Shown: positions 1-10,130 of the stretch, piece after piece
How positions within the stretch are numbered: the stretch's first letter is position 1
How the letters are laid out: each line of letters opens with the position of its first letter
Assembly (NCBI GenBank): GCA_019914995.1
Contig: CM034130.1
Coordinates: forward strand, 10,724,842-10,788,841
Direction of reading: 5' to 3'
DNA: 64,000 bases
Origin: Acanthochlamys bracteata
Lineage: Eukaryota; Streptophyta; Magnoliopsida; Pandanales; Velloziaceae
Position numbers and translations under genes: made by a program
The notes under the pieces: generated by a model
What the model was told of the DNA's origin: nothing
The model's database searches: none
Seen by the model: the letters and a program-made list of their open reading frames with translations, nothing else

Positions 1-775
1 AAGAACGAGTCGTACTGCTGCAATAATAAAATGGACCGGATGAAGAAATAAAATGTTTGTGTTGTACGTGAGACGGTGAAAGAGAAGCAGGTGTGGATCG
101 AATTTAACTTATTTTGGTTGTTGTGTTGCTTTCTTTCGCTGCAATTATGAAATGAGGTTGAAAAGCGAAGAAGAAAGAAGGAGCAGCAGCTTGCAACGCA
201 ACTTAATAAACTCGAACAATAATATCTAATAACTCTTATGTTGTTTCCGGTAGTTACTTTTCTTTGCTTCTTTCTAGAATTTGTTTGCTGTTTTATTTTC
301 GAGTTGTATTGTGGTCCTCACGAATGAATGAATGAATGAATGACCCACCCCAATGCCATACCATATACTATTACTACCGCACAAGAAAAGCTCATCCAAC
401 ATGAATGCCTTTCCATCTCCTTTCTTTCTTTTTTTTTTTATTTTGCTTTTGATGTTGTGATCCATCAAACTCATATCCACATAAAAAATGTGCTTCCTGT
501 AGTTTCCTTTCATTCTACATTAATGGAGCATTTGAAATATTTTTAGAATTAAAATTTTTAAAATAAAAGATACTTTTATCTAAAAAGATTTATTTTTTTA
601 AAAAATAATAATAATATTTTATAACATAAATTTTTTTTATAATTTTTAAATTTTTAAATAAAATTTAGAAAATATTATAGCAAATTTATTAAAAAATAAA
701 TAAATAATAAAAAATTTTAAATAGAAAAAGTAATACCAAATAGCTCGTTATTCTGCATCGGCAATAAATAAATAA

Positions 776-815
<40 letters not shown>

Positions 816-1338
816 CGGCAGGCGGATGAAATATTTTATTAATATTATTTACTAAAGTTTTAACACCATGTATGGTATTTAAGCTTGACTTTATAGATGT
901 ATGTATATGAAGAACAATTAAGGAGACGTGTGATATTACTTTTATAAAAATAATTTTTTAATTTTTAAAATATTTTTCAATATATTTTGTATAAATATTT
1001 AAAAATTTATTAAAAAATATAAAAAAATTCTATATAATAATTAATAATTATTATTATTATATAAAAAATTAAAACTTATTTAAAAAATAAAAATATTTTT
1101 TATTTTAAAAAAAATTTATTTAAAAATTTTCAAACACTTTCTAATAATACTGTTATCGATATATCTTTTCCATTCATCAGTGAAACATGTGTTTTGCATT
1201 AATAGAAATGTTGTCCTATGCGCTTCGTACTTATTAAACGAAACAAGTGTTTCATCACAATCTCAATCTCGCTCGATCCGCTATAGCTTTTCGCTTTTAG
1301 ATTTAAAATGAAATGTACAATGACACACAAGCTCTTTA

Positions 1339-1380
<42 letters not shown>

Positions 1381-2068
1381 AAGTACTGATATTTTGGTTT
1401 TATAGAAACAAACAATCCCAATTCCAATCCAGGAAGAAAGAAGCTGGCTAAAAAAACTGCGTACCATCAGGGAGACATTGGTTTTCTAGAAATAAACAAT
1501 CCCAAACCATATTCCAATCCAATCCAATCCAATCCTCGAAGAAAGAAGCTGGCTAAAAAAGCTGCGTACCAACAGGGAATGACGTTAATAACAATAATAT
1601 ATTTTTAAAATATATAAAAATTTATATAAAAATTTTTATTTATTATATATTTATATTATTTTTTTAAATAAAAAATTCATTTCTAAAAAAAAATAAAAAT
1701 ATTTTTATTTTCAAAATTTTATTTTAGAAGAACTTTAAAATGCTCGATCTCATAGTGGTACAATATTGTTTTGAGAAAATTTATTTTATGCTATGAACAA
1801 AACAAAAAAAAAAGCATTAAAAAACAAAGGCTGTTGGCACAAGCTGCTGTTTTCCAGAAAGCTGAAAAAACAAAGGCTGCTGGTATTTCTGTACCATTTG
1901 CAGTAGATCTTCCCAACTTATTGCTCATTCTCCAATCAATGTCTTCAATGAAAAGCTTTCCGTTGGGAAGCAGCAGCAGCAGCTGAAAAAAATTATTTAA
2001 AAAAAAAAACTTTCTTCTCCTTCACGTATCCATCTACAAAGTGGAGCCTCCCCCCCTGACTCGTTCGC
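1..2068. other. AT-rich intergenic region
   Basis: I see no convincing gene here. The stretch holds two (TA)n microsatellites (about 781-811 and 1341-1377), several A/T-rich blocks resembling the small inverted-repeat family described elsewhere in the window (about 521-745, 945-1140 and 1593-1740), and a tandem duplication at 1396-1578. The last 100 bases before the F-box gene are pyrimidine-rich and are likely its 5' leader. Confidence 0.6.
1396..1578. repeat. imperfect tandem duplication, unit about 78-98 bp
   Basis: Two adjacent copies start with ggttttatagaaa (1396) and ggttttctagaaat (1480). Each ends in a shared block made of gaagaaagaagctggcta followed by a run of A, ctgcgtacca and caggga (ends at 1473 and 1578). 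The second copy is longer because the short motif ccaat/ccaatc is expanded inside it. No coding content is visible. Confidence 0.7.
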
Positions 2069-3283
2069 ATGCCCATCCCCAAACGCCGCCGTCTTCTCTC
2101 CGACGATGAACTAACGGTAGCATCATCTCACAACCACCGTTCGATCGACAATAATCACGATCAACTGCAGCAAGACCAGTCCCTCCTTCCTGGTCTTCCT
2201 GACCACTTAGCTCAGCTTTGCCTCGCTCGAGTTCCTCCTTCGCTTCTCGCTGCCGTATGCTATCGCTGGCGATCTCTTCTCTACTCTCCCACCTTCCCTC
2301 CCTTCCTTTCTCTCTACGCCGTTCTCGAACCTATCGACAGTAACAACAACAACAAACCTTCTAGTGGCCCAATCGAGTTCTTCTCCTACGATCCCATCGC
2401 CGGCAAATGGTCCCCACTCCCTCCTCCACCACCACCCTCTAATTCAGAAGAAGAATCATCCGGAGGCCTCCGCAGACTTCTGCGGCGACACCCGTCTTTC
2501 ATCGCTCGCTTTCTACCAATCCAAACCGTTTCCACGACCCACCATCTCGTAGTCGTCGCCGGCAGTTCCCCAGATCTCAGGCCAGCTCTCCGCTGCCCTG
2601 CCGTGTTTTCTCCTGCGAGTAAGGCTTGGATCCACGCCGCTCCGAAGATGCTGAACCCTCGCCGGTGGTGCGCCTGCGGTCCGATGGACCGCGGCCGGTT
2701 ATTTATAGCCTGCGGTGTGGGAGAAGAGTACAGTGCTGACGTGGCGAAGTCCGTTAATGTATGGGACCCGTTTAGTGACGGAGGTCGTACGTGGAAGACG
2801 GCGGCAGAACTCCGTGATGGGTCACGGTTCAGCCTCGAACCGGTTGACGCCGTTTATTCTAACGGAAAGGTTTGTTTAGCTAGTAGTGCGAAGCACGGAG
2901 CGGTCTACGAGCCTGAACCGGACGAGTGGGTTGAGATGCCGGTTGGGTTGAAAACCGGTTGGACTGGACCAGCTTCGGCTTATGATGGCGGCCCCATATA
3001 CGCGGTCGATTCAGTGAAAGGAGAGCTGAAGGAGTACGGGTGGGAGAGTGACGCATGGACGGTCGTGAGGGAGTCGGAGAGATTGAAAGGGACGGTGCAG
3101 ATTGCGGCCGGAAAAGGGAAGGTTTGTGCGGCGGCGGATGGCGGCACTGCTGTGGTGGTGGTGGAGGTGGAGGTAGGAGATAAGCGGAAGAGGGAAAAAA
3201 GAAGAATGTGGATAGTTGAACCTCCGGAAGGTAAAAAAGTAATTTCACTGCACGTGTTACCGCGAATGCCGGCCGATGAATAA
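2069..3283 (+). CDS. F-box/kelch-repeat protein, SKIP25-like
   Basis: Single-exon gene for 404 residues. F-box proteins are substrate receptors of SCF-type E3 ubiquitin ligases, binding SKP1 through the F-box and the target through the C-terminal repeats. The F-box lies at residues about 40-80 and contains LPGLPDHLAQLCLARVPPSL followed by VCYRWRSLLYSP, a form I associate with SKIP25 and its relatives such as KUF1. The rest shows degenerate kelch-like blades (SPASKAWIHAAPKMLNPRRW at about 205, VNVWDPFSDGGRTWK at about 230, and YEPEPDEWVEMP at about 285). Residues 1-35 are basic, then rich in Asn, Asp and Gln, and a polyproline stretch sits near residue 115. The ATG at 2069 is the first in frame ahead of the F-box. 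A possible AATAAA poly(A) signal overlaps the stop codon region (3279-3290). The gene is GC-rich compared with its flanks. The F-box assignment is firm; the choice between SKIP25 and KUF1 is not. Confidence 0.88.
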   Translation: MPIPKRRRLLSDDELTVASSHNHRSIDNNHDQLQQDQSLLPGLPDHLAQLCLARVPPSLLAAVCYRWRSLLYSPTFPPFLSLYAVLEPIDSNNNNKPSSGPIEFFSYDPIAGKWSPLPPPPPPSNSEEESSGGLRRLLRRHPSFIARFLPIQTVSTTHHLVVVAGSSPDLRPALRCPAVFSPASKAWIHAAPKMLNPRRWCACGPMDRGRLFIACGVGEEYSADVAKSVNVWDPFSDGGRTWKTAAELRDGSRFSLEPVDAVYSNGKVCLASSAKHGAVYEPEPDEWVEMPVGLKTGWTGPASAYDGGPIYAVDSVKGELKEYGWESDAWTVVRESERLKGTVQIAAGKGKVCAAADGGTAVVVVEVEVGDKRKREKRRMWIVEPPEGKKVISLHVLPRMPADE

Positions 3284-4445
3284 AATAAAAGTCGTGGAGT
3301 TTGTTTTTTGTGTGTAATCAGGCAGAAGTTTTTGGTATATTCGTCGTGGAGGAAACGACATAAGATATTTTTTCTAGGAAATTGCTCCTAAGGCATTATC
3401 TTCTTTTTATCTTGAAAATTTTTCTGTGGATTTTGATTCGTAGAATGTTTGGTTGTGTTAGAGTTTCTCCTATCTTCCAGCTTCTCGTTTTTTTTTTTTT
3501 TTTGGACCATGGAGAAACTGACAAAGAGATATCTTTGCCCATATTTATTATAGATTAGATTACATCCAAAATTAGTATCATCATGTTCTTCTAAGGAAGA
3601 CTTTTCGTAGAGTTTGTTTGCAGATGTTGTGTTTGTATGGTTTCGTTGCGGTGCGGTTACATTATACATCTTCGCCGATTTTATTCCGTTGAGCTGTTTG
3701 ATAACGAAAGATAAGTTAGCAACTGAATGGGTGCGCAACAAATAGGATAATAATTCATTCCCGCTTAACTAATCTGAGTCAGAGGGAACTGCAAAAGTTG
3801 ATGAGAATTTAGATACATATATTTGAAAGAAATTTTTACAAGTTGCAACAACACAGCACCACCACCCAAAATAGAAAGATTGCCGTGGCATTTCATTGCT
3901 GTAGGTTCATGTGAAGTGAAGATAAGAGTTTTCAAAAACAACTCAAATTAACTTACTCAATAACCTGGTCTTCTCTCATTTTCTGTTTGATCGCCAATAG
4001 TTATCATGCAAAAACTATTATAAATCTAGGAATACTTACAGATTATTCGACTTATTTTTCCTCTCAAGTTCCTACCATACTGTTCGCAATGTCTTTCTTG
4101 TATGTGTTTTGGTCTGAGCCTCGTTGGTTTAAAAATGCTTTTAAAAATTATTTTTATAAAATAGAATATATATATTTTATTTTTTAAAATAAATTTATTT
4201 TTTTATTTAAAATAAATAAGTATTAGTAAAATTTTATTATGTAAAACTTTTTATATTCAAATTTTTAAATAATTTTATAAAAAATAATAAAATTTAATTT
4301 AAAATATAATTAAAATTAAAAAAATTACTTTTTTAAATGAAAATGATATATAACCCCCTAAAATCGTACGTCCAAAGGACACAGAACCGTCATTGGGATG
4401 AAGACGGTTGACTTGGACATAATGCTGGTAAGTTCGATGTATATT
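3284..4445. other. intergenic region between F-box gene and small minus-strand ORF
   Basis: It holds the probable 3' untranslated region of the F-box gene, a T-run near 3488-3503, and an AT-rich block at about 4130-4360 like the inverted-repeat element family found elsewhere. I see no gene. Confidence 0.5.
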
Positions 4446-4670
4446 TCATAACTGCTCTTCTTCCAGCTCTTTGGAAGCATTTCGCTTTGCAAGTTTAGTC
4501 AATCTAGTAATATATACGGAAACCATGCTGAGTTGGAAAAATTGGAGCTTCCTCCGATCATATCCACTGAAAGAACAAATGCCTCTAGAAATTGCTAATC
4601 CATTAGCACCCACAAGAACGCTGAGTAAAAGCCCAACCAATTTTATCAAATGCATCTGATCGCACCGCAT
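4446..4670 (-). CDS. candidate small membrane or secreted protein
   Basis: An open frame of 74 residues. A second ATG five codons in gives 69 residues with a better N-terminus: MHLIKLVGLLLSVLVGANG, a hydrophobic stretch that could be a signal peptide or one membrane span. The rest is basic (SGYDRRKLQFFQ, then ITRLTKLAKR) and ends in an acidic tail (KELEEEQ). I do not recognise the family. The codons look like coding sequence and the frame fills most of the stretch, but it lies only about 220 bases downstream of the ankyrin gene's stop on the same strand, so it could be part of that gene's 3' untranslated region. Nothing in the sequence shows its function. Confidence 0.38.
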   Translation of the reverse strand: MRCDQMHLIKLVGLLLSVLVGANGLAISRGICSFSGYDRRKLQFFQLSMVSVYITRLTKLAKRNASKELEEEQL

Positions 4671-4892
4671 ACCATCTCTTTACAATCAAATCAGTCCAAG
4701 ACCATCTTTAACCAACAGCAGCAACTATACAGTTACACTCAAAATACACGTCTAGTTAAACTAGTTAAACAACTAACTTACGTAATGCTAATTGACATTG
4801 TGCACGGGAGCACATCCCTAAACATAAACTAGTTTTTAGCAGCAAACATTACGTCTCTCAGGACGTTTTAACTTCCACCTGTTCAGCTTCCC

Positions 4893-6983
4893 TCACTCGT
4901 CCGAACTGTATGATGTCTCACCCGAAGAGAGGTTCTCATGGCACTGCTTCATTTCATACGCCCATTCAAGCCCTGGACAGTAGTGAAGAGGTGGATTGAA
5001 CCTGCTATCATTTATGTCTGGAGGTAAGAATGCGCCATTCTCGACCAGGAACTTAATGGTCTTCTTGTTCCTTTCTTTAGCAGCAATATGTAGGGGAGTC
5101 CCTGCTCAAAATGACATAATACTCTCAGTTTCCAGAACAGAAGCACCTATAACTACTCTACATCCTGTCATCACACCACAATATGCAATACCAATTCATA
5201 GGTCCAAGAACATACATACAGATGCATATACCATTCCAAATGAACTCAGCTCTTGAACACTGCAAACTTGGTTAACCTTACAGAGCATCTAATGACGCCC
5301 ATCTCACTAGTTTGCTATGCTGTCATCTAGCATTACATTCTACATAAACTTTTAAAGGCTTCAACAGCTCTGTTGTGTAAAAAGTTGGACGAATGCATCT
5401 ACTCCTATTGCTGGACTCCCCACAATAACTCCCACAGCCATGCGCATGTGCTCCTTAGCCTGCAACCTTATCATGTTTTCATCTATAAACAAATTACTTT
5501 ATGAATTGCAAGCTAAGAAATTACAGGACTACACAGACTCTTTGCACTCACTTCAACAAAACAAAATAACTTACAGCCACATCCTCCTTTTGTCCGCGCA
5601 TCGATGTCTGCGCCTCGTTCAAGCAATTCATCCATCACTTTGATGTGTCCACCCTCTGCAGCAAGATGTAGAGGGGTAACTCCTTGTGATTTTGGTCCCC
5701 ATGCAGTCACATTGGCATCCATGCCTTCATTGAGAAGTCGACGTACCTATTGAAGGCGAACCAAGCAATGTAAATAAAACGGAATATGCATAGGTAAAAG
5801 ATTTACAGGTCTTTTATTGTTATTATTGATTTAACAACTTATCATAAACAAACATACATAAAGCAGAATGACACTAGATTCAGAAAGCACAATCCTGAAT
5901 ATCAAATGTAATAACGAAGCTATCTAACATCCCGGCAATCGTAAACTTGCTTCATTTGCAGAATTTGAAGGATGCTTCTCAATCTTATACAAACACTTCA
6001 TAGTTCCAGCTGACAAAAAACGTGAAGCTTATAAAGTTCAAAAATCGTAACGGTGAAAGATATGCAGACAAGTGAAATGGTCCATATATTAGAAGTGAGA
6101 ATGATTATTTTGTGATGCACAAGCATTGATTAAGTACACAAGAATTAATTAAGTAGCCATTTCAATATAAAATGGCACTATCCAAGATCACTGTTTTGTG
6201 GGGAAGAAAGGTAACTGATAGGAAAAAATTTATGATTCTCTAACATGTTGTGACTACCAGAGTAATAGCATCCGCAGAGGAGGTAGTCCTCAAATTAATA
6301 ACCGCACTCTCAACATTTGCCACTATTAGAGCCTAGATATTGTTGACTCCCCAAATTCCATTTTCCATTTTTATATACTACAGCTATATCTTATAAAATT
6401 TGCCCAACTAATCATTTCATGCCATCACTTTAGATATCAATGAAGCCACTTTTTTCTAACCCACTAGCGCATGTCATCAAGTGAACAGCATAGGTCAGTC
6501 TGTCACCAGTTCATGCACATTCAATGATTCCCCTAAGGGTTGACATGAAATTGGCCATAATTTGAGAATGCTAAAAGCGATCCTCCATATCAGTATCCAG
6601 CATTTACTTGATATGCCATGTTACCATCAGCATAGTAATGTCATAGTTTACAACCGCGCTTATAATTGAACTATAACTACTAACTAAATTAGCAGAAGCA
6701 TTCATGAAAAAGTTTAGCATCCCATGCTCTAAACAAGAATAATAAGAAATTCAAATTAAAGATCATACATGGTAAGAGATCACTAGAAAATCACAACAGG
6801 AACAAAAGGAACACAGAAATTGATTTCAGTGATCGAGCCTACCTCCTTGAGGTCGCCCTTACGAGCTCCGATGTGAAGCAGCGTCCAACCACGATCGTCG
6901 ATATCGAAGGATGAGCTTCGCCGGAAGGACGAGCGCCTGCTCAGAAGCTGCCGCCGCGGTGGCAAAAGCTCCTCCTGCAACAT
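4893..6983 (-). CDS. ankyrin-repeat protein, phytochrome-interacting (PIA1/PIA2) type
   Basis: Three exons on the minus strand, 6983-6843, 5746-5575 and 5101-4893, joining in phase to 173 residues. Donors and acceptors are GT-AG. The N-terminus is Arg/Ser-rich (RRSSFRRSSSFDIDDRGW), a feature I recall from the Arabidopsis PIA1/PIA2 proteins, which bind phytochrome A and dampen its output. About three ankyrin repeats follow: GWTLLHIGARKGDLKEVRRL at 32-51, GVTPLHLAAEGGHIKVMDEL near 70, and GWTPLHIAAKERNKKTIKFL near 104. The C-terminus reads HYCPGLEWAYEMK, then a Ser-rich end (GETSYSSDE). The long first intron (5747-6842) holds no recognisable gene. The length fits the Arabidopsis proteins (about 175 residues). 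The family call is strong; binding to phytochrome here is inferred from homology. Confidence 0.88.
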
Positions 6984-8088
6984 GATCGAATCCTCCTCTC
7001 ACAAATTCGAGTCGATACCAAATCAACAAACACCAAAAAACTCAGCTAGCGATGGCGAGAGAGATAGAGAGAGAGATTACATAACCGGGACGAAAATTCA
7101 TAAACGGATTGAAATTTGAAGACAGAGAGAAGAACAAACACAGAGAAATCAGGGAGCGAAGAATTAGCGAGAGAAGTAATTGCCCATGCCGAAGGGAGCG
7201 AAGGGATTCAATCCAGGACCGAAGGCGCGAAGATTCGTTTTGCGAACGAATATTATGGGAACAGAGCAATAATTTTTCATCTCCGATGAACCCAATCAAT
7301 CAATCGATCAATTTGGAGAGGGAAACAATCAAAATCAGAAACAGAATCGATCAATTAGTCAATCAATCGATTGAATTGAAGATATGAACATCTGAAAGAA
7401 AAGACACACGGAACCCTATCTCTCTCTCTCTCTCTCTCTGTGTTCGCTTCTTCTCCTGTAGAGAATTTCAGAGATGTTGGTTATTTATATAAGAGTGGGT
7501 TTTTCTGGTCGCAAGCAATAATGGACGGTGGAGATTCTATTTCAGTTGTGAAAAGAGATGTGCAACACTGGTCCTAATTGGTTTGGTAATGACAGACTAC
7601 AGCCAAATTCCGAAGTTGCTATCTATACATGTTTCTTCGTGGAACAGACAAGAACTAGAGGTAAAAAAAATTTTAGCAGGCAGAACACATGCTGGGTAGT
7701 GTTTCTTTCGGCCCTATAGCCCGAATGTTGTTATTTGGGCCTTCTCTTATCATTGGGCCTTAACCGACATACCTATGCTGATGTTATTATTATGGATGAT
7801 TGATTGATTGTCGTGAACCAATCAATGTCAAATTCCATTTCTTTGTTCTGGCTTTTCTAAACTGCAACTGCAATTTATTCCTTTCCGAATCCAGATAAAA
7901 ATTATTTAATTAATTAATCAATGCTATTAATAAAGTTATTAATAACACAATGTAGCCGTTGCCACTAATAATCCTTCGCCGCCGATCTCTGCCACTTCCC
8001 AATTCAGTTCACACTCTTCTTTCTTTTCTTTGCTTTCTTTTCTGTTCTTTGGTTCTTGATTTCTTCTCCTGCCTCTTGTTTATGGTTG
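6984..8088. promoter_or_regulatory. shared divergent promoter region
   Basis: About 1.1 kb separates the start codon of the ankyrin gene (minus strand) from that of the coiled-coil gene (plus strand), so it must carry both promoters. It contains a (TC)n tract at about 7419-7439. Purine-rich sequence on the ankyrin side is probably that gene's 5' leader. I cannot assign specific factor-binding sites. Confidence 0.5.
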
Positions 8089-9036
8089 ATGGCGGCGTGG
8101 AGGAGAAGCAGCTTTGAGAACGACGAAGTGGAATCGATTGTGTCGCAGGCGATGGACCTCTGCGCCCTCGAACAGGTTGCCAAACTTAACAATCTTTCTT
8201 TCACCATCAATAACGACAACAACAACGGATCCTCTCTCCCTTCTGATCTCGACATGCGTTTCACAAAGCTCAAATCTTTACCCCGTTCAACATCAACAAC
8301 CACCACAACCGCCGCAGCAGCTTTTTCTTCTTCACTTCCGAACAATCGAACCATGAGCTTTTCCTCTTCTACAAGGTCAGCCATACCCAAGTCTTTCCCT
8401 TGTCGGGAAGAAACTGACAGGAACCGCTTTCCCAGAAGCAAAAGTTCGATTCCTGGCTCTTCGGTGTCGATATCTCCTCAAAAAGGTGAAGAGTCTTTGC
8501 CGAATCGGGAAGAATCGGAGTTTAGCAACTTGCCCGGAATCAAAATTCCATCGCAGAACCCAACTGAATCAAAACCTCATCGAAGTATCGATGAATTCGA
8601 GGCCAAAAATTTATCTGATACCGAGCACACTAATCAACCTGGGTTTCCTTCTGCTTCTGGAAAACCAGTCATAGCAATGACTGGAAGTCGTGCTAACGGG
8701 AGAGAATTATCACCTTCACCGCCCAGAAGAGGATGCTGCTTTGGGTTCACTCCTAAAAAGAAACCGTCTATGCCAGCGAATACGAGCTGTGGAGGATTGA
8801 TGGGTTTGGATGAACAGTACTGGAGGGTGAACGAGGAAATGCTGTCAGATCTCCGGGCATTTTCAATGAAGGAGCAGAAGAGGAAACTGAAGAAGTTGGT
8901 GAAAGAGCAGGAGAAAGCAAGCAGGGAGGCCGAGAAGCTAGTGGAGTTGGTAAAAAAGGCTTCTGCGAGGATTGAGGCAAACATGGTTGATGATCTCATA
9001 CTCACTGACGACGATGGTGAAGAACATGTCAAGTAA
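8089..9036 (+). CDS. plant protein of unknown function with C-terminal coiled coil
   Basis: Single exon, 315 residues from the ATG at 8089, which opens MAAWRRSSFENDEVESIVSQ. I do not assign a named family. Visible parts are: a conserved-looking N-terminus with acidic residues and AMDLCALEQVAKLNN (21-35); a long Ser/Thr/Asn-rich, probably disordered middle (about 36-210) including TTTTTAAAAF; a short cysteine/basic patch PPRRGCCFGFTPKKKP at 211-226; and a highly charged helix (about 242-300) with EEMLSDLRAFSMKEQKRKLK and KEQEKASREAEKLVELVKK, likely a coiled coil. The C-terminus is acidic (LILTDDDGEEHVK). There is no signal peptide or membrane span. The gene is divergent from the ankyrin gene. 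A scaffold or cytoskeletal role is possible but unsupported. Confidence 0.8.
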   Translation: MAAWRRSSFENDEVESIVSQAMDLCALEQVAKLNNLSFTINNDNNNGSSLPSDLDMRFTKLKSLPRSTSTTTTTAAAAFSSSLPNNRTMSFSSSTRSAIPKSFPCREETDRNRFPRSKSSIPGSSVSISPQKGEESLPNREESEFSNLPGIKIPSQNPTESKPHRSIDEFEAKNLSDTEHTNQPGFPSASGKPVIAMTGSRANGRELSPSPPRRGCCFGFTPKKKPSMPANTSCGGLMGLDEQYWRVNEEMLSDLRAFSMKEQKRKLKKLVKEQEKASREAEKLVELVKKASARIEANMVDDLILTDDDGEEHVK

Positions 9037-9579
9037 TGATGGTAACATGCTCTATATAGCTTCTTGCTTTCCTGGAAGCTTGGAGGTCATTCCGATTGAA
9101 CTTCTTTTATATTGCTAGATAACAGGAATGAGTGTGATCTGTTGGGAACTATATACTATGCATATCAGTCAATTCTAGGAGTCTATATACATTTTGAATA
9201 CTGTATAACATGCTCTATTCAAATGAAAGCATAGATGAAATTATTGTATAACATATACTATCTTGAATCTTACACAACTTTAAGACCCTTAGGAGCTCAG
9301 TCAATTTCCATCTCTGGCTGAGTATCATACCCTCATCTCATTTGGATGTTCCAGAGGGAATGTCTTCAGTTCTCCATTACGCCCCAGCAGCGAGCTCCTT
9401 TAGGCTTTTCAATGCTGAATTGTACCCGTAGGCCGAATGTGTCTGTCCACACAGTCGCACCTATCGGATGCATCAAAAACTTACATACCATTTTGAGTGG
9501 ATGATAATAACTGGGAGAAAGAAAAAAAAACTTGAGAGCTAGCTCTTATATCTGGAAGTATAATCAAAGTGGCTATGAA
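9037..9579. other. 3' flank of coiled-coil gene, no gene seen
   Basis: It holds the probable 3' untranslated region of the upstream gene and then non-coding sequence leading into the LINE remnant. I see no convincing open frame. Confidence 0.45.
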
Positions 9580-10130
9580 ATTAGAAGATTTCTTGATTTG
9601 GGAACCAGGAGATGGGAAGAAGAGGAATGATTCTTGGTTGAGATGCAGTCCTCTTAATAAACGAAATGGTCTTTCCATGTAATATGGATATTGATGGAAG
9701 GATTTCTCTGGTAATGATATTGTCTATTGTCCATCAAGTGGCTTGGGCTTTATCTTTATTTGATTCGTTTCCAGAACTCACTAAACTTATATAGCATTCC
9801 AACAAAGTGTTCTTCCAGTGCCGTTGTCTAAGGATCTGCCAATTTGGCCACATACACCAGATGGGAGACCAGCAGTTCTTCAATATATCAAAGATTCTTG
9901 TCTAATAAAGATGAGACTGAAAAAATGAAGTTCGGAAAAAGGTGTGGCGCCTTCCTGTGTTTGCGAGAGTTGAAATGTTCATATGGCAATTGGTTACGTG
10001 GTCGATTACCGACGCAAACTCATTCCTCAATAGCAGACATATTTTGAGGACTCCAATTTGTTCTAGATGCTATCTCATTGAAGAGACAATCAGATCATGC
10101 TTTAGTTCATTGTTCAAACTTGCATAATCA
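9580..10130 (+). mobile_element. decayed LINE retrotransposon fragment (C-terminal zinc-binding region)
   Basis: Pieces in two or three frames match the reverse-transcriptase zinc-binding segment (zf-RVT) found at the C-terminal end of plant non-LTR retrotransposon ORF2. They are PIWPHTPDGRPAVLQYI (from about 9836), WRLPVFARVEMFIWQLVT (about 9945), RHILRTPICSRCYLIEET (about 10036) and DHALVHCSNLA (about 10096). The Cys-x2-Cys and His/Cys residues are present but split by frameshifts. An upstream patch reading GDGKKRNDSWLRC (about 9610) resembles the segment before that domain. No intact frame, 5' part or poly(A) tail boundary is clear, so this is a dead fragment. Confidence 0.7.

Noticed and set aside
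9844..10127. Two overlapping plus-strand ORFs that might be read as small genes.
   Set aside because: Both carry pieces of the LINE zinc-binding domain in shifted frames, so they are a decayed mobile element and not host genes.
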